Source: Brenneria roseae subsp. roseae
Lineage (GTDB): Bacteria > Pseudomonadota > Gammaproteobacteria > Enterobacterales > Enterobacteriaceae
Assembly (NCBI RefSeq): GCF_003115845.1
Contig: NZ_KZ819023.1
Location: forward strand, 272,920 to 336,919
Direction of reading: 5' to 3'
DNA length: 64,000 nt
Position numbers and translations under genes: made by a program. A model generated the notes under the pieces. It had not been told where the DNA came from and searched no databases. It saw nothing but the letters and a program-made list of their open reading frames with translations. How positions within the stretch are numbered: position 1 is the stretch's first letter; every line of letters begins with the position of its first letter. Below, piece by piece: positions 38,714 to 47,257 of this stretch.

Positions 38714-40282
38714 ATGCGTCTGGAAGTTTTTTGTGAAGACCGTATCGGTCTGACCCGCGAATTGTTGGATCTTCTGGCGGCGCGCCATCTCGACCTGAGA
38801 GGCATTGAGATTGCGCCAATCGGTCGTATTTATCTTAATTTCGCCTCGCTGGATTTCGATGCATTTCGCGTATTGATGGCGGAAATTCGCCGGATTGAAG
38901 GCGTCAGTGATGTCCGTACCGTGGCCTTTATGCCTTCGGAACGAGAGCACCGCGCGGTAAACGCCCTGCTGGAATCGATGCCGGAGCCGGTGTTTTCGCT
39001 TGATATGCGCGGGAAGATCGAACTGTTTAATCTGGCCGCGTTGACGCTGTTTGATCAGACTGCCGGGAATATTCGCAATCTGACCATTGGCGCATTGATC
39101 CCGGGGTATAACGTCACGGATTGGCTGGAACGCAGCAGCATGACGGTGACGGAACGCGTGGTGATCCGCGGGCAAGATTTTCTTCTGGAAATGACGCCAG
39201 TACATCTGGAGGATGACGAAGGCAAAATGACCACGGCCGGCGCGCTGGTGATGCTGAAATCCGCGGCGCGAATGGGGCGGCAGTTGCAGGATTTGTCGGT
39301 GAATGATGACAATGAATTCGCGCATATTGTCGCGGTCAGTCCCAAAATGCGGCAGGTCGTCGAGCAGGCGCGTAAGCTGGCGATGCTGGATGCGCCGTTA
39401 CTGATTGTCGGTGACACGGGGACCGGTAAAGATATGCTGGCTCGCGCTTGTCATTTACGCGGGCCGCGGGGCAAGCAGCCGTTCCTGGCGTTGAACTGTG
39501 CATCGCTGCCTGATGAAGTGATGGAAAGTGAATTGTACGGTCATGCGCCGGGGGCTTATCCCAATGCGCTTGAAGGCAAGAAGGGATTTTTCGAGCAGGC
39601 AAACGGCGGGTCGGTGCTGCTGGATGAAGTCGGCGAAATGTCGGCACAGATGCAAACCAAGCTGCTGCGTTTCCTGAATGACGGAACGTTCCGCCGGGTG
39701 GGAGAAGATCATGAAATGCACGTGGATGTCCGGGTGATTTGTGCGACGCAGAAGAACCTGCTGGAAATGGTGCAGCGCGGTGAATTCAGGGAAGATCTCT
39801 ACTATCGTCTGAATGTGCTGACGCTCACATTGCCGCCGCTACGTGAGCGTCCGGCCGACATCATGCCGTTGACCGAGTTGTTCGTCGCACGTTTTGCCGA
39901 TGAGCAGGGTATTCCTCGCCCAAGACTGGCTGCTGATTTGCAGCAGTTTTTGCCGCAGTATGGTTGGCCGGGTAATGTGCGTCAGCTAAAAAACACCATC
40001 TATCGGGCGCTGACTCAGTTGGAAGGCTATGAGCTGCGTAGGCAGGATCTCGATCTGCCGGCCTTCTCGGTCGATATTCCACACAGTGAGGAAATGCTGG
40101 ATGGTTCGCTGGACGATATCAGCAAACGTTTTGAACGTGCCGTGCTAACCCGCCTGTATCAGACTTATCCCAGTACGCGCAAACTGGCTAAACGCCTTGG
40201 CGTATCGCATACGGCGATTGCCAATAAACTGCGGGAATATGGGCTGAGTCACCGCAAAGCGGCGGGTGAGGATGATGAATAA
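38714..40282 (+). CDS. tyrR: Transcriptional regulator of aromatic amino-acid genes
   Basis: This 522-residue regulator controls aromatic amino-acid biosynthesis and uptake in response to Tyr, Phe and Trp. The order is an N-terminal ACT domain (RLEVFCEDRIGLTRELLDLL), a PAS domain (about 75-190), an AAA+ domain with Walker A GDTGTGKD, and a C-terminal helix-turn-helix (STRKLAKRLGVSHTAIANKL). The GAFTGA loop of sigma-54 activators is replaced by GAYPNA, as expected because TyrR acts with sigma-70 polymerase. I use ATG 38714; the TTG one codon earlier is less likely. A strong terminator follows directly. Confidence 0.96.
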   Translation: MRLEVFCEDRIGLTRELLDLLAARHLDLRGIEIAPIGRIYLNFASLDFDAFRVLMAEIRRIEGVSDVRTVAFMPSEREHRAVNALLESMPEPVFSLDMRGKIELFNLAALTLFDQTAGNIRNLTIGALIPGYNVTDWLERSSMTVTERVVIRGQDFLLEMTPVHLEDDEGKMTTAGALVMLKSAARMGRQLQDLSVNDDNEFAHIVAVSPKMRQVVEQARKLAMLDAPLLIVGDTGTGKDMLARACHLRGPRGKQPFLALNCASLPDEVMESELYGHAPGAYPNALEGKKGFFEQANGGSVLLDEVGEMSAQMQTKLLRFLNDGTFRRVGEDHEMHVDVRVICATQKNLLEMVQRGEFREDLYYRLNVLTLTLPPLRERPADIMPLTELFVARFADEQGIPRPRLAADLQQFLPQYGWPGNVRQLKNTIYRALTQLEGYELRRQDLDLPAFSVDIPHSEEMLDGSLDDISKRFERAVLTRLYQTYPSTRKLAKRLGVSHTAIANKLREYGLSHRKAAGEDDE

Positions 40283-40314
40283 GAAAAACGGCCGCACAGG
40301 TGCAGCCGTTTTTT
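40283..40314 (+). terminator. Rho-independent terminator of tyrR
   Basis: AAAAACGGC / GCCGTTTTTTT arms around a GC-rich loop end in seven T. It begins directly after the tyrR stop. Confidence 0.85.
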
Positions 40315-40359
40315 TACATCAGGCGACATTTAAACACGCGCCCCATGTTTTTCATGAAA

Positions 40360-40863
40360 TTACTTCAGTACCGCCAGCGCAGCATCATAATCGGGTTCGG
40401 TTGTGATTTCGTTCACCAGTTCGCTGTGCAATACGTTGTCGTTCTCATCCAGAACCACCACCGCGCGGGCGGTCAGGCCTTTCAATGCGCCATCGGCAAT
40501 GGCGACACCGTAGGCTTCTTTAAACTCGGCACCGCGTAGCGTGGACAGCACAACCACGTTGTTCAGCCCTTCCGCGCCACAAAAACGGGATTGTGCGAAC
40601 GGCAGGTCGGAAGAGATACACAGAACAACGGTGTTATCCAGTTCAGAACCCAATTGGTTGAATTTACGCACGGACGTGGCACAAACGCCGGTATCAATGC
40701 TGGGGAAAATGTTCAGGATTTTACGTTTGCCAGCGTAGTTGCTGAGCGCGATGTCTGACAGGTCTTTGCCAACCAGTGTAAAAGCCGGAGCTTTGCTTCC
40801 CTTCGCGGGAAACGTCCCTGATAGCGGTACTGGATTGCCTTGAAAGTGTACGTTCTGTGACAT
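40360..40863 (-). CDS. tpx: Thiol peroxidase
   Basis: This 167-residue atypical two-cysteine peroxiredoxin reduces lipid and alkyl hydroperoxides in the periplasm/cytosol with thioredoxin. The peroxidatic C61 is in DTGVCATSV and the resolving C95 is in SRFCGAEG. The length matches E. coli Tpx to within one residue. It is convergent with tyrR and downstream of mpaA, but tandem hairpins separate it from mpaA. Confidence 0.97.
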   Translation of the reverse strand: MSQNVHFQGNPVPLSGTFPAKGSKAPAFTLVGKDLSDIALSNYAGKRKILNIFPSIDTGVCATSVRKFNQLGSELDNTVVLCISSDLPFAQSRFCGAEGLNNVVVLSTLRGAEFKEAYGVAIADGALKGLTARAVVVLDENDNVLHSELVNEITTEPDYDAALAVLK

Positions 40864-40930
40864 GTATGCGTCCTTAATTACAGGTTGTTAACACGAGCCC
40901 AGTTTAGGGCAACATTAGCAACATTGATAT

Positions 40931-41047
40931 AAAAAAACGCCGGGAGCGTTTTTTAACGTCGCATCAGCGACGGCCTGTAGGGTGACGGGCAGGATAGCCC
41001 GTCATAAAAAAACGCCGGGAGCGTTTTTAACGTCGCACAGCGACGGC
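40931..41047 (-). repeat. Tandem duplicated terminator module between mpaA and tpx
   Basis: A module of about 43 bases occurs twice, at 40931-40974 and 41006-41047. Each copy has an AAAAACGC/GCGTTTTT terminator-type hairpin followed by a GTCGC/GCGAC hairpin. Between them is a third stem, GACGGGC/GCCCGTC. The first stem ends in T-runs on both strands, so the leftward mpaA transcript would meet two terminators in a row. Confidence 0.75.
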
Positions 41048-41051
41048 GTCA

Positions 41052-41771
41052 TCAAAAATTACGGCTTAACAATGCGGTCATGGCATGCAGATAACCGTCA
41101 ATCGCGGCATCCGCTGAAATCGGCGGCAGCTCCGCCGTAATGCACGGCAATCCCCGATCGGCACACCAACTGCCAAACGATCCTGGCGTTTCGTAGCCCA
41201 CGCCGGTGACCAACGGTAAATCAAATTGCCGCGCCAGCCATTGTCCGAATTCGGAGTTTTTCGGGTCATCAATACAAGCCAAAGGCTCATGAAAAGAGAC
41301 AACCCAGGCCGGATTAAGTTTCGTGATAAGTTCACACAGTGCTTTTGTTTCCGGTTCTGACGCCGGCGTATTTCCGGTGGACAGCACCACATCCCGCTCA
41401 TCGGCCGCGCAGCTCCAGCGGTAATGCGTCTGCCCCGGTTGCCAGTTACCCGCGGGAAAGTTGCGATTGAGATCGACGCCGTTGGCGTTGGCGCGCAGGC
41501 CCAGTTGACAGCCATCGGGATTAACGGCCAACACCACGTGATGACGGCGTTGGCCGGGAAACAGCGTGCGCAAAGCGCAGGACAGGGCGATCACCGCGGC
41601 GGTTTCATCACCATGCGTACCGGCAACGATCAGTCCGCTCCCCTCCTGTGGCAATTCGGCGGGGAAGTAGAGCAGGGGCGCGCCCAGCAATGACTTGCCA
41701 TAAGGTTCCCCCAGAGAAGACAGATTGCCCCGTTGATGACGGGCCCGTAAAGGGATGGTGTGGTTGTCCAT
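41052..41771 (-). CDS. mpaA: Murein peptide amidase A
   Basis: This 239-residue zinc carboxypeptidase-like enzyme of family M14 cleaves the gamma-D-Glu to meso-diaminopimelate bond of murein tripeptide during cell-wall recycling in the cytosol. Zinc ligands are in AGTHGDE and SFHEP, and the catalytic Glu is in ITAELPP; NANGVDLNRNFP binds the substrate C-terminus. I chose ATG 41771 by alignment with E. coli MpaA (242 aa). A reading frame extends to a GTG at 41834, and two ATGs at 41810 and 41807 are possible; none has a strong ribosome site. The gene upstream on the other strand is a peptide-binding protein relic. Confidence 0.9.
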   Translation of the reverse strand: MDNHTIPLRARHQRGNLSSLGEPYGKSLLGAPLLYFPAELPQEGSGLIVAGTHGDETAAVIALSCALRTLFPGQRRHHVVLAVNPDGCQLGLRANANGVDLNRNFPAGNWQPGQTHYRWSCAADERDVVLSTGNTPASEPETKALCELITKLNPAWVVSFHEPLACIDDPKNSEFGQWLARQFDLPLVTGVGYETPGSFGSWCADRGLPCITAELPPISADAAIDGYLHAMTALLSRNF

Positions 41772-42094
41772 TTCATCAGCCCATGGTTGCTGTTGACCAA
41801 TTTTCATCATAGCGACTGAGGAGGAAAATAGCACCCGTGATACAACGGGATGAAATTCTCAGCCGGAACGTGACAAGTACAGGTATTGATAAGTACATGT
41901 GGTTACAAGTAGATGCATGAGCCGTTTATTGGCTATTATGTTTTTTAGTTATTTCATTATTATCCGCTATTAATCGGTTTTCGGGACGGTATTGCCAATG
42001 TGGTGAAATCCCGCAGTCCCAGTCTCACAATGGCATCCGAACAATTTATTCATGCGCACGGACGGGCGTTTTAATCGGTAAGGGTCAAGTCATC

Positions 42095-43709
42095 ATGCAA
42101 AATGGTTATTCCGCTCGCTATGCCGTGCTGCTCGCAATATTGGCAGGTAGCGCCGGTGCGGCGCAGGTTCCGGCAGGAACCGTATTAGCTGAAAAACAGG
42201 AAATTGTGCGTCATATCAAAGATGAACCCGCTTCTCTGGACCCGATAAAAGCGGTTGGTTTGCCGGAAGCGCAGGTGGCGCGTGATTTATTTGAAGGGCT
42301 GGTCAATCAGGATGCGAACGGCAACATTGTGCCCGGCGTCGCTCTGCGCTGGCAAACCAATGATAACCGTACTTTCACCTTCACCCTGCGTGAAAATGCG
42401 CGTTGGTCAAATGGCGATCCGGTCACGGCAAAGGATTTTGTTTATAGCTGGCAGCGGTTAGTCGCCCCGGAAAACTCATCGCCCTTTGCCTGGTTCGCCC
42501 GTCTGGCGGGGATACTGAACGCCGAACAGATTATCGACGGTAACATGCCCGTCGATAAACTCGGCGTGACGGCAATTAATGACCATACGCTCAATGCAGC
42601 TTGGCAGACCGGTGCCTTACTTTGTCAGCCTGTTGGCAAACTTCAGTCTCTTTCCGGTCCATCAGGCAACGATCGAGAAATACGGCAATGACTGGACCAA
42701 ACCGGGTAATCTGGTCGGTAACGGTGCGTTCAAACTGGAACAGCGGGTCGTTAATGAAAAGCTGGTGTTGGCACCAAATGAATATTATTGGGATCATGGC
42801 AACACGATGTTAACTAAAGTGACGTTTGTTCCCATCAATCAGGAATCGAGCGCGACAAAACGCTACCTTTCCGGCGATATTGATATCACCGAATCCTTTC
42901 CTAAAAACCTGTATCAAAAACTGCTGAAGGAACTGCCCGGTCAGGTCTATACCCCTGATCAACTGGGAACCTACTATTACGCCTTTAATACTCAACGCGC
43001 GCCAACGAATGACGCGCGGGTGCGTAAGGCCTTGTCTTATGCCATCGACCGGAAAATCATTGCGGAAAAGGTTCTGGGGACCGGCGAGAAACCGGCCTAT
43101 CACTTCACGCCGGATGTTACCGCCGGATTTACGCCGACAGAGAGCGTGTTACAGCAATATACTCAGGCTGAACTGGATGCGCAGGCAAAGGCGCTGATGG
43201 CGGCGGCAGGCTATGGCCCCGGGAAGCCGATGAAGCTATCGCTGCTGTACAACACTTCGGAAAGCCACCAGAAAATTGCCGTTGCCGTTGCGTCCATGTG
43301 GAAAACGAAGTTGGGGGTGGAGGTACGTTTATCTAATCAGGAGTGGCAAACCTATATCGACAGTCGTAACAGCGGTAACTTTGACGTTATCAGGGCGTCG
43401 TGGGTCGGAGACTATAATGAGGCCTCTACGTTTCTGTCGTTATTAACGTCGCATCACAGCGGGAATATCGCACGGTTTAAAAGCGCCGATTATGATCGGT
43501 TGCTGGATGAAGCCGGCAACCAAACCGATGCCAAAATATTGAATGCGGATTACAATCGGGCGGAGAAAATCCTGATGGAAGAAGCGCCCATTGCTCCCAT
43601 TTATCAATACACTAACGGACGCTTGATTAAGCCCTGGGTAAAAGGCTATCCAATCACCAATCCTGAAGATGTCGCATACAGTCACTCGCTTTATATCGTG
43701 AAACACTGA
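42095..43709 (+). pseudogene. mppA: MppA/OppA-type oligopeptide-binding protein, frameshifted
   Basis: Two overlapping frames together make one SBP_bac_5 protein of about 537 residues. Frame one (42095-42691) gives a Sec signal peptide ending GSAGA and the N-terminal lobe up to AINDHTLN. Frame two resumes near 42600 with RPVPYFVSLLANFSLFPVHQ and runs to the normal ending SLYIVKH at 43709. The break lies at about 42594-42600 and is explained by loss of two bases or gain of one. By position after mpaA it is MppA, the murein tripeptide binding protein used with OppBCDF; sequence alone cannot exclude an OppA paralogue. AAGGGT precedes the ATG. The upstream stretch 41835-42094 shows nothing clear. 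Confidence 0.85.
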
Positions 43710-43716
43710 GACCAAT

Positions 43717-44700
43717 ATGGAATCGTTTGAAGGAAAAACGTTGCAACATTCTGGCGCTGTTTATGCCTATCAACTGGATGGACAAGGCGGAGTGGCGCCT
43801 ATCGGCGATAGTGATGTCGCCAGCAGTGAGCGGCCTTGCTGGTTGCATCTGGATTCGACGTTGCCCGCCAGCGCCATCTGGTTGAATGAAACCCATCTGG
43901 TGCCGGACAGCGTACGCGATGCGTTGGCCGGAGAGAGTGTTCGCCCCAGAGTGACCCGGTTGGGCGATGGGACGATGATTACCCTGCGCAGCATCAACCT
44001 GAATGCAAATTCGCGTCCGGACCAACTGGTGGCGATCCGGGTTTTCATTACCGATAAGCTCATTATTTCGACCCGGCGACGTAAAGTGTTGGCGATTGAT
44101 GAAGTGTTGACCGATCTCAAAGAGGGGAATGGGCCGACAGACTGTGGGAGCTGGCTGGTGTCGATCGCGGAGTCGCTCACCGATCATACCAGTGAATTTA
44201 TTGATGATTTACATGAGAAAATTATCGATCTGGAAGAAGACTTACTGGAGCAAAAAATACCGCCACGGGGCGAACTGGCATTGATTCGCAAGCAGTTGAT
44301 TGTACTACGACGCTATATGACTCCGCAGCGTGATGTGTTTTCGCGCCTTTCCGGTGAAAGGTTGCCCTGGATGCAGGACGATGATCGGCGCCGAATGCAG
44401 GAAATTGCCGACAGACTGGGACGTGGGCTGGAAGATTTGGATTCCAGTATTGCACGTACTACCGTATTGTCGGATGAAATTACCGCCCAGATGACAGAGG
44501 CGATGAACCGAAGAACCTATACTATGTCGCTGTTGGCGATGGTTTTTCTGCCGACGACCTTTTTAACCGGGCTGTTTGGCGTCAATCTGGGGGGAATTCC
44601 GGGAGGGGACTCCCGGCTGGGGTTCGGCATGTTCTGCCTGATGTTGGTAGTATTGGTTGGTGGCGTTGCATGGTGGTTAAAACACAGTAAATGGTTATGA
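43717..44700 (+). CDS. zntB: Zinc transporter ZntB (CorA family)
   Basis: This 327-residue pentameric CorA-type channel/transporter moves zinc across the inner membrane. The large cytosolic N-terminal domain is followed by two C-terminal membrane helices, with the family GxN motif as GVNLGG at the end of the first. The length equals E. coli ZntB. It begins 7 bases after the broken mppA-like gene, so it could share its transcript; the FnrS gene follows. Confidence 0.95.
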   Translation: MESFEGKTLQHSGAVYAYQLDGQGGVAPIGDSDVASSERPCWLHLDSTLPASAIWLNETHLVPDSVRDALAGESVRPRVTRLGDGTMITLRSINLNANSRPDQLVAIRVFITDKLIISTRRRKVLAIDEVLTDLKEGNGPTDCGSWLVSIAESLTDHTSEFIDDLHEKIIDLEEDLLEQKIPPRGELALIRKQLIVLRRYMTPQRDVFSRLSGERLPWMQDDDRRRMQEIADRLGRGLEDLDSSIARTTVLSDEITAQMTEAMNRRTYTMSLLAMVFLPTTFLTGLFGVNLGGIPGGDSRLGFGMFCLMLVVLVGGVAWWLKHSKWL

Positions 44701-44768
44701 ATCCCAACGAATGGTTATTGCGCGTATTATCACAGACTTCCCGGGGTGGTTGAAAATTCACGTCTAAA

Positions 44769-44782
44769 TTGAGCAATATCAA
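44769..44782 (+). promoter_or_regulatory. FNR box of the fnrS promoter
   Basis: TTGAGCAATATCAA matches the FNR consensus TTGAT-N4-ATCAA at 9 of 10 fixed positions. It is centred about 42 bases upstream of the predicted start of FnrS, the class II activating position. A -10-like CACTAT lies at 44805-44810. Confidence 0.9.
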
Positions 44783-44817
44783 CATTTTTCACATTATAGT
44801 ACGGCACTATTCTTCTT

Positions 44818-44937
44818 GCAGGTGAATGCAACGTCAAGCGATGGGCGTTGCGCTCCATATTGTCTTACTTCCTTTTTTGAATTACTGCATAGCACAATTG
44901 ATTCACACCATGCCGGCGATATCGTCGGCATTTTTTT
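44818..44937 (+). ncRNA. fnrS: FnrS anaerobically induced small RNA
   Basis: The segment starting GCAGGTGAATGCAACGTCAA and continuing through a GCGATGGGCGTTGCGC hairpin is, as I recall it, almost identical to E. coli FnrS. FnrS is made under oxygen limitation by FNR and represses mRNAs for oxygen-linked enzymes such as sodB. The 3' terminator is ATGCCG...CGGCAT followed by seven T (44910-44937). It lies between zntB and ttcA as in E. coli, but the dbpA gene that follows it there is missing. The rest of 44701-44976 holds only its promoter and the ttcA 3' end. Confidence 0.93.
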
Positions 44938-44976
44938 GTGCTTTTCGTTCAGTACCCAACCTGGTTTCCTCCTCCT

Positions 44977-45912
44977 TTATTTTATTTCCAGTATGTCGAG
45001 GCGGGCCAACGGCGGAGTCTCTTCTTCCTCTTCTGGCTGCCAGCCAACGGGTTGCAGCGGCAGTTCCTCGCGATCGAAAGCCAGATCGCCGCCGTCAACC
45101 ACGTCGCTGTCATGATGAATGCTTTTAAAATCAAACAGCGCATAGTCGGCGAGATGGGAAGGTACGACGTTCTGCATCGCGCTGAACATCGTTTCGATAC
45201 GGCCGGGATAACGTTTATCCCAGTCGCGCAGCATATCTTTGATCACCTGGCGTTGCAGATTGGGCTGTGAGCCGCAGAGATTGCATGGAATGATGGGATA
45301 TTGACGCGCTTCGGCAAAGCGTTCGATGTCTTTCTCACGGCAGTAGGCCAAGGGGCGAATCACCACATGTTTGCCATCGTCACTCATCAGTTTCGGCGGC
45401 ATTCCTTTCAATTTTCCGCCGTAGAACATATTGAGGAACAGCGTCTGCAAAATATCGTCACGATGGTGGCCGAGTGCAATTTTAGTCGCTCCCAGTTCGG
45501 TGGCCGTGCGATACAGAATTCCGCGACGCAGACGCGAGCACAGTGAACAGGTCGTTTTTCCTTCTGGAATTTTTTCTTTCACGATGCCATAAGTATTTTC
45601 TTCCACGATCTTGTATTCAACACCAATACTATCAAGGTACTGCGGTAGTACGTGTCCAGGAAAACCGGGCTGCTTTTGATCCAGATTAACGGCCACCAGT
45701 GAAAAATTGACGGGAGCGCTCTGTTGCAGGTTGCGCAGAATTTCCAGCATGGTGAAGCTGTCCTTGCCACCGGACAGACAAACCATGATACGGTCGCCTT
45801 CCTCAATCATATTGAAATCGGCAATAGCTTCCCCGACGTTGCGACGCAGGCGCTTCTGAAGCTTGTTGAGGTTGTATTGTTGTTTTTGGTTAATTTGTTG
45901 ATTTTCTTGCAT
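44977..45912 (-). CDS. ttcA: tRNA 2-thiocytidine biosynthesis protein TtcA
   Basis: This 311-residue ATP-dependent iron-sulfur enzyme inserts sulfur into cytidine 32 of tRNA. The PP-loop SGGKDS is at residues 47-52, the cluster cysteines C122 and C125 are in TTCSLCS, and the third is in IPCNLCGSQ. The C-terminus has an acidic stretch. The 5' end of the gene contains the region that serves as attachment site for the E. coli Rac prophage, and an integrase relic lies just upstream. Confidence 0.97.
   Translation of the reverse strand: MQENQQINQKQQYNLNKLQKRLRRNVGEAIADFNMIEEGDRIMVCLSGGKDSFTMLEILRNLQQSAPVNFSLVAVNLDQKQPGFPGHVLPQYLDSIGVEYKIVEENTYGIVKEKIPEGKTTCSLCSRLRRGILYRTATELGATKIALGHHRDDILQTLFLNMFYGGKLKGMPPKLMSDDGKHVVIRPLAYCREKDIERFAEARQYPIIPCNLCGSQPNLQRQVIKDMLRDWDKRYPGRIETMFSAMQNVVPSHLADYALFDFKSIHHDSDVVDGGDLAFDREELPLQPVGWQPEEEEETPPLARLDILEIK
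45863..45888 (-). other. Putative phage attachment-site core inside the 5' end of ttcA
   Basis: The segment TTGTTGAGGTTGTATTGTTG and the next six bases closely resemble what I recall of the Rac attachment core in E. coli ttcA. The integrase relic starts about 70 bases upstream of it, in the same orientation as intR relative to ttcA. No second copy of the core was seen in the decayed strip, but I could not search exhaustively. Confidence 0.5.
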
Positions 45913-45960
45913 TTTAATTTGTTCCTACACCCAAAAGGGGCACCAAAGGGGCAAACTTAT

Positions 45961-46161
45961 TCACAGCGCGAGTTTCCGATTCAGCATGCCAACCTGATCT
46001 TCATTCATGTCCTCAATCCATTTCCCGTAGCTTTCATACACCATTTGGTTCGCAATAGACAAAGGGTTTGCACCTGCCGATAGTAACCAGCAAGCATAAG
46101 TATGGCGCGTATGGTACGGATTATGGCGACGAATGCCAGATCGTTTTACCGCAGATAATGA
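45961..46161 (-). pseudogene. C-terminal remnant of a tyrosine-type phage integrase
   Basis: Read on the minus strand, this stretch encodes about 66 residues of an integrase C-terminus with a stop before it and no start codon: SGIRRHNPYHTRHTYACWLL carries the R-H-x-x-R/H-type box II signature, followed by SAGANPLSIANQM and MVYESYGKWIEDMNEDQVG with the presumed catalytic tyrosine. The usual GH-x-x-A-x segment between NQM and MVYE is missing, so a small deletion has also struck. It is the leftover of a Rac-like or lambdoid element integrated at ttcA. Confidence 0.8.
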
Positions 46162-46221
46162 TTAAGCAATGACCAAATAGTAAAGGGTTAATGTCTGTCT
46201 ATCTCACACAGTGTAAAGCAC

Positions 46222-46716
46222 TCACTTCGCGGGTCCCGCCAGCCAAACCGTCCGCCCGCCACACTCAGGATCTTTTTTTACTCTCTTGATCACGTCAAAA
46301 TCGTTGTTGTTCAACAGCGTGCGAAACTCTTGCTCCGATAGGCTGGAATGGTAAAGCTCTTCGCCCTGAAAATTACCGATAGCCTCGCCGTCGCTGGTAC
46401 CGCTGGTAAATATTAAGACCAGTCGCAGATGACGATCTTCGTCAATGGTCAAGGTGGCATGTTCAAATGAGATGGCACCGACATCGTCAATCACCAAATC
46501 ACGGATACCTGAACAGGAACCATGAACGTCTGGTTGACGCCAGTCAGTTTTGAAATCAGGTGACACCTTTTCAAGATCTTTGACGAGATCGCGAATGTCG
46601 TGGGCTGCTGGCGCCCGGGCAAAATCACGTTTGAAGCTGGCTAAAATAAGCGGGGCCTGCTGCTCCCATGGCTGAAAAACGTGTTGTGTTATTGATCTTT
46701 TGCCGTATTGGAACAT
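46222..46716 (-). pseudogene. Chimeric relic: regulator C-terminus fused to methyltransferase C-terminus
   Basis: The 164-residue frame appears to join two unrelated gene ends. Residues 1-110 (QPWEQQAPLILASFKRDFAR, then FEHATLTIDEDRHLRL) resemble the ligand-binding end of MmyB-type helix-turn-helix regulators, whose DNA-binding half is missing. Residues from about 112 on (FTSGTSDGEAIGNFQGEELY, ending DPECGGRTVWLAG) resemble the end of class I SAM-dependent methyltransferases, whose SAM-binding half is missing. An internal deletion that fused two neighbouring genes explains this. The ATG at 46716 is probably fortuitous. The flanks 46162-46221 and 46717-46839 hold no further coding sequence I can support. 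Confidence 0.6.
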
Positions 46717-46839
46717 TTATTGGTGTGACCGCGAAATAAGGTGTGGTAAATATATTCTCCATCTTGAAATATATCAGGTATCGTTCGGCACATAGCCCTG
46801 TGCCGGGCTGTGTCATTTCACATGATATGGAGTCAGATA

Positions 46840-47133
46840 ATGAAATCGTATCAATGGCTATTTACTGCGGCTGTACTGTTATTGGCGGGTTGCAGTAATG
46901 GCGGAAAAAATACGGCGGTCGATAAGCAGGATACGGCACTAAATGAAGAGAATAAAAGCTCGATTGTATTGCTGAAAAGCAGCACCCCGTTGGACGTCAA
47001 CTGTACATTGATTGGCGGAACGATGGCCGTTTCCAGACAGTTGGACGGCGCCAGCGTAGGGACCTGCCAGTTGGCGAATGGCAAGCGTTGCGATGAGCGA
47101 GCGGTGATGAATGGGACCTGCCCGGCGGGCTGA
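46840..47133 (+). CDS. DUF333-type small lipoprotein
   Basis: This is a 97-residue predicted lipoprotein. The signal peptide ends in the lipobox LLAGC, then comes a charged linker and a C-terminal DUF333-like module (VNCTLIGGTMAVSRQ and CDERAVMNGTCP, with paired cysteines). Such proteins were once labelled putative haemolysins, without good evidence; YoaF is a relative. I use ATG 46840, 7 bases after GGAG, since the longer frame from 46810 would put residues before the signal peptide. It converges on ldhA. In E. coli the lipoprotein gene hslJ occupies this place, but the sequence is not HslJ. Confidence 0.75.
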   Translation: MKSYQWLFTAAVLLLAGCSNGGKNTAVDKQDTALNEENKSSIVLLKSSTPLDVNCTLIGGTMAVSRQLDGASVGTCQLANGKRCDERAVMNGTCPAG

Positions 47134-47218
47134 CAGATGCAATAACATTGCGATGGCGAAGCATCGATATTTCATCTTCATTTTCCGGTTCTTTCAGATA
47201 ATCAGCCTTTCTGAAAAG

Positions 47219-47245
47219 GCATTGGTGAAAATGATTCACCAATGC
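47219..47245. terminator. Hairpin between the lipoprotein gene and ldhA
   Basis: GCATTGGTGA / TCACCAATGC arms are followed on the minus strand by CTTTT. A second smaller stem, GCCTTT-CTGA-AAAGGC, lies at 47205-47220. Together they probably end both convergent transcripts. Confidence 0.7.
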
Positions 47246-47257
47246 GCATGTGTCGTA

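Noticed and set aside
38714-40282. tyrR as a sigma-54 activator
   Set aside because: The AAA+ domain lacks GAFTGA, and the ACT-PAS-AAA-HTH order is that of TyrR, which works with sigma-70 polymerase.
40931-41047. CRISPR-like array
   Set aside because: There are only two copies, each made of terminator-type hairpins with T-runs, and no unique spacers or cas genes.
42579-42700. Programmed frameshift in the MppA/OppA-type gene
   Set aside because: There is no slippery heptamer or downstream pseudoknot-like structure at the break, and the family has no known recoding. A mutation or sequencing error is simpler.
44816-45128. Two short plus-strand ORFs (99 and 100 residues) before and over the ttcA 3' end
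   Set aside because: They start inside the FnrS RNA and run antisense into ttcA. FnrS conservation and its terminator explain the sequence better.
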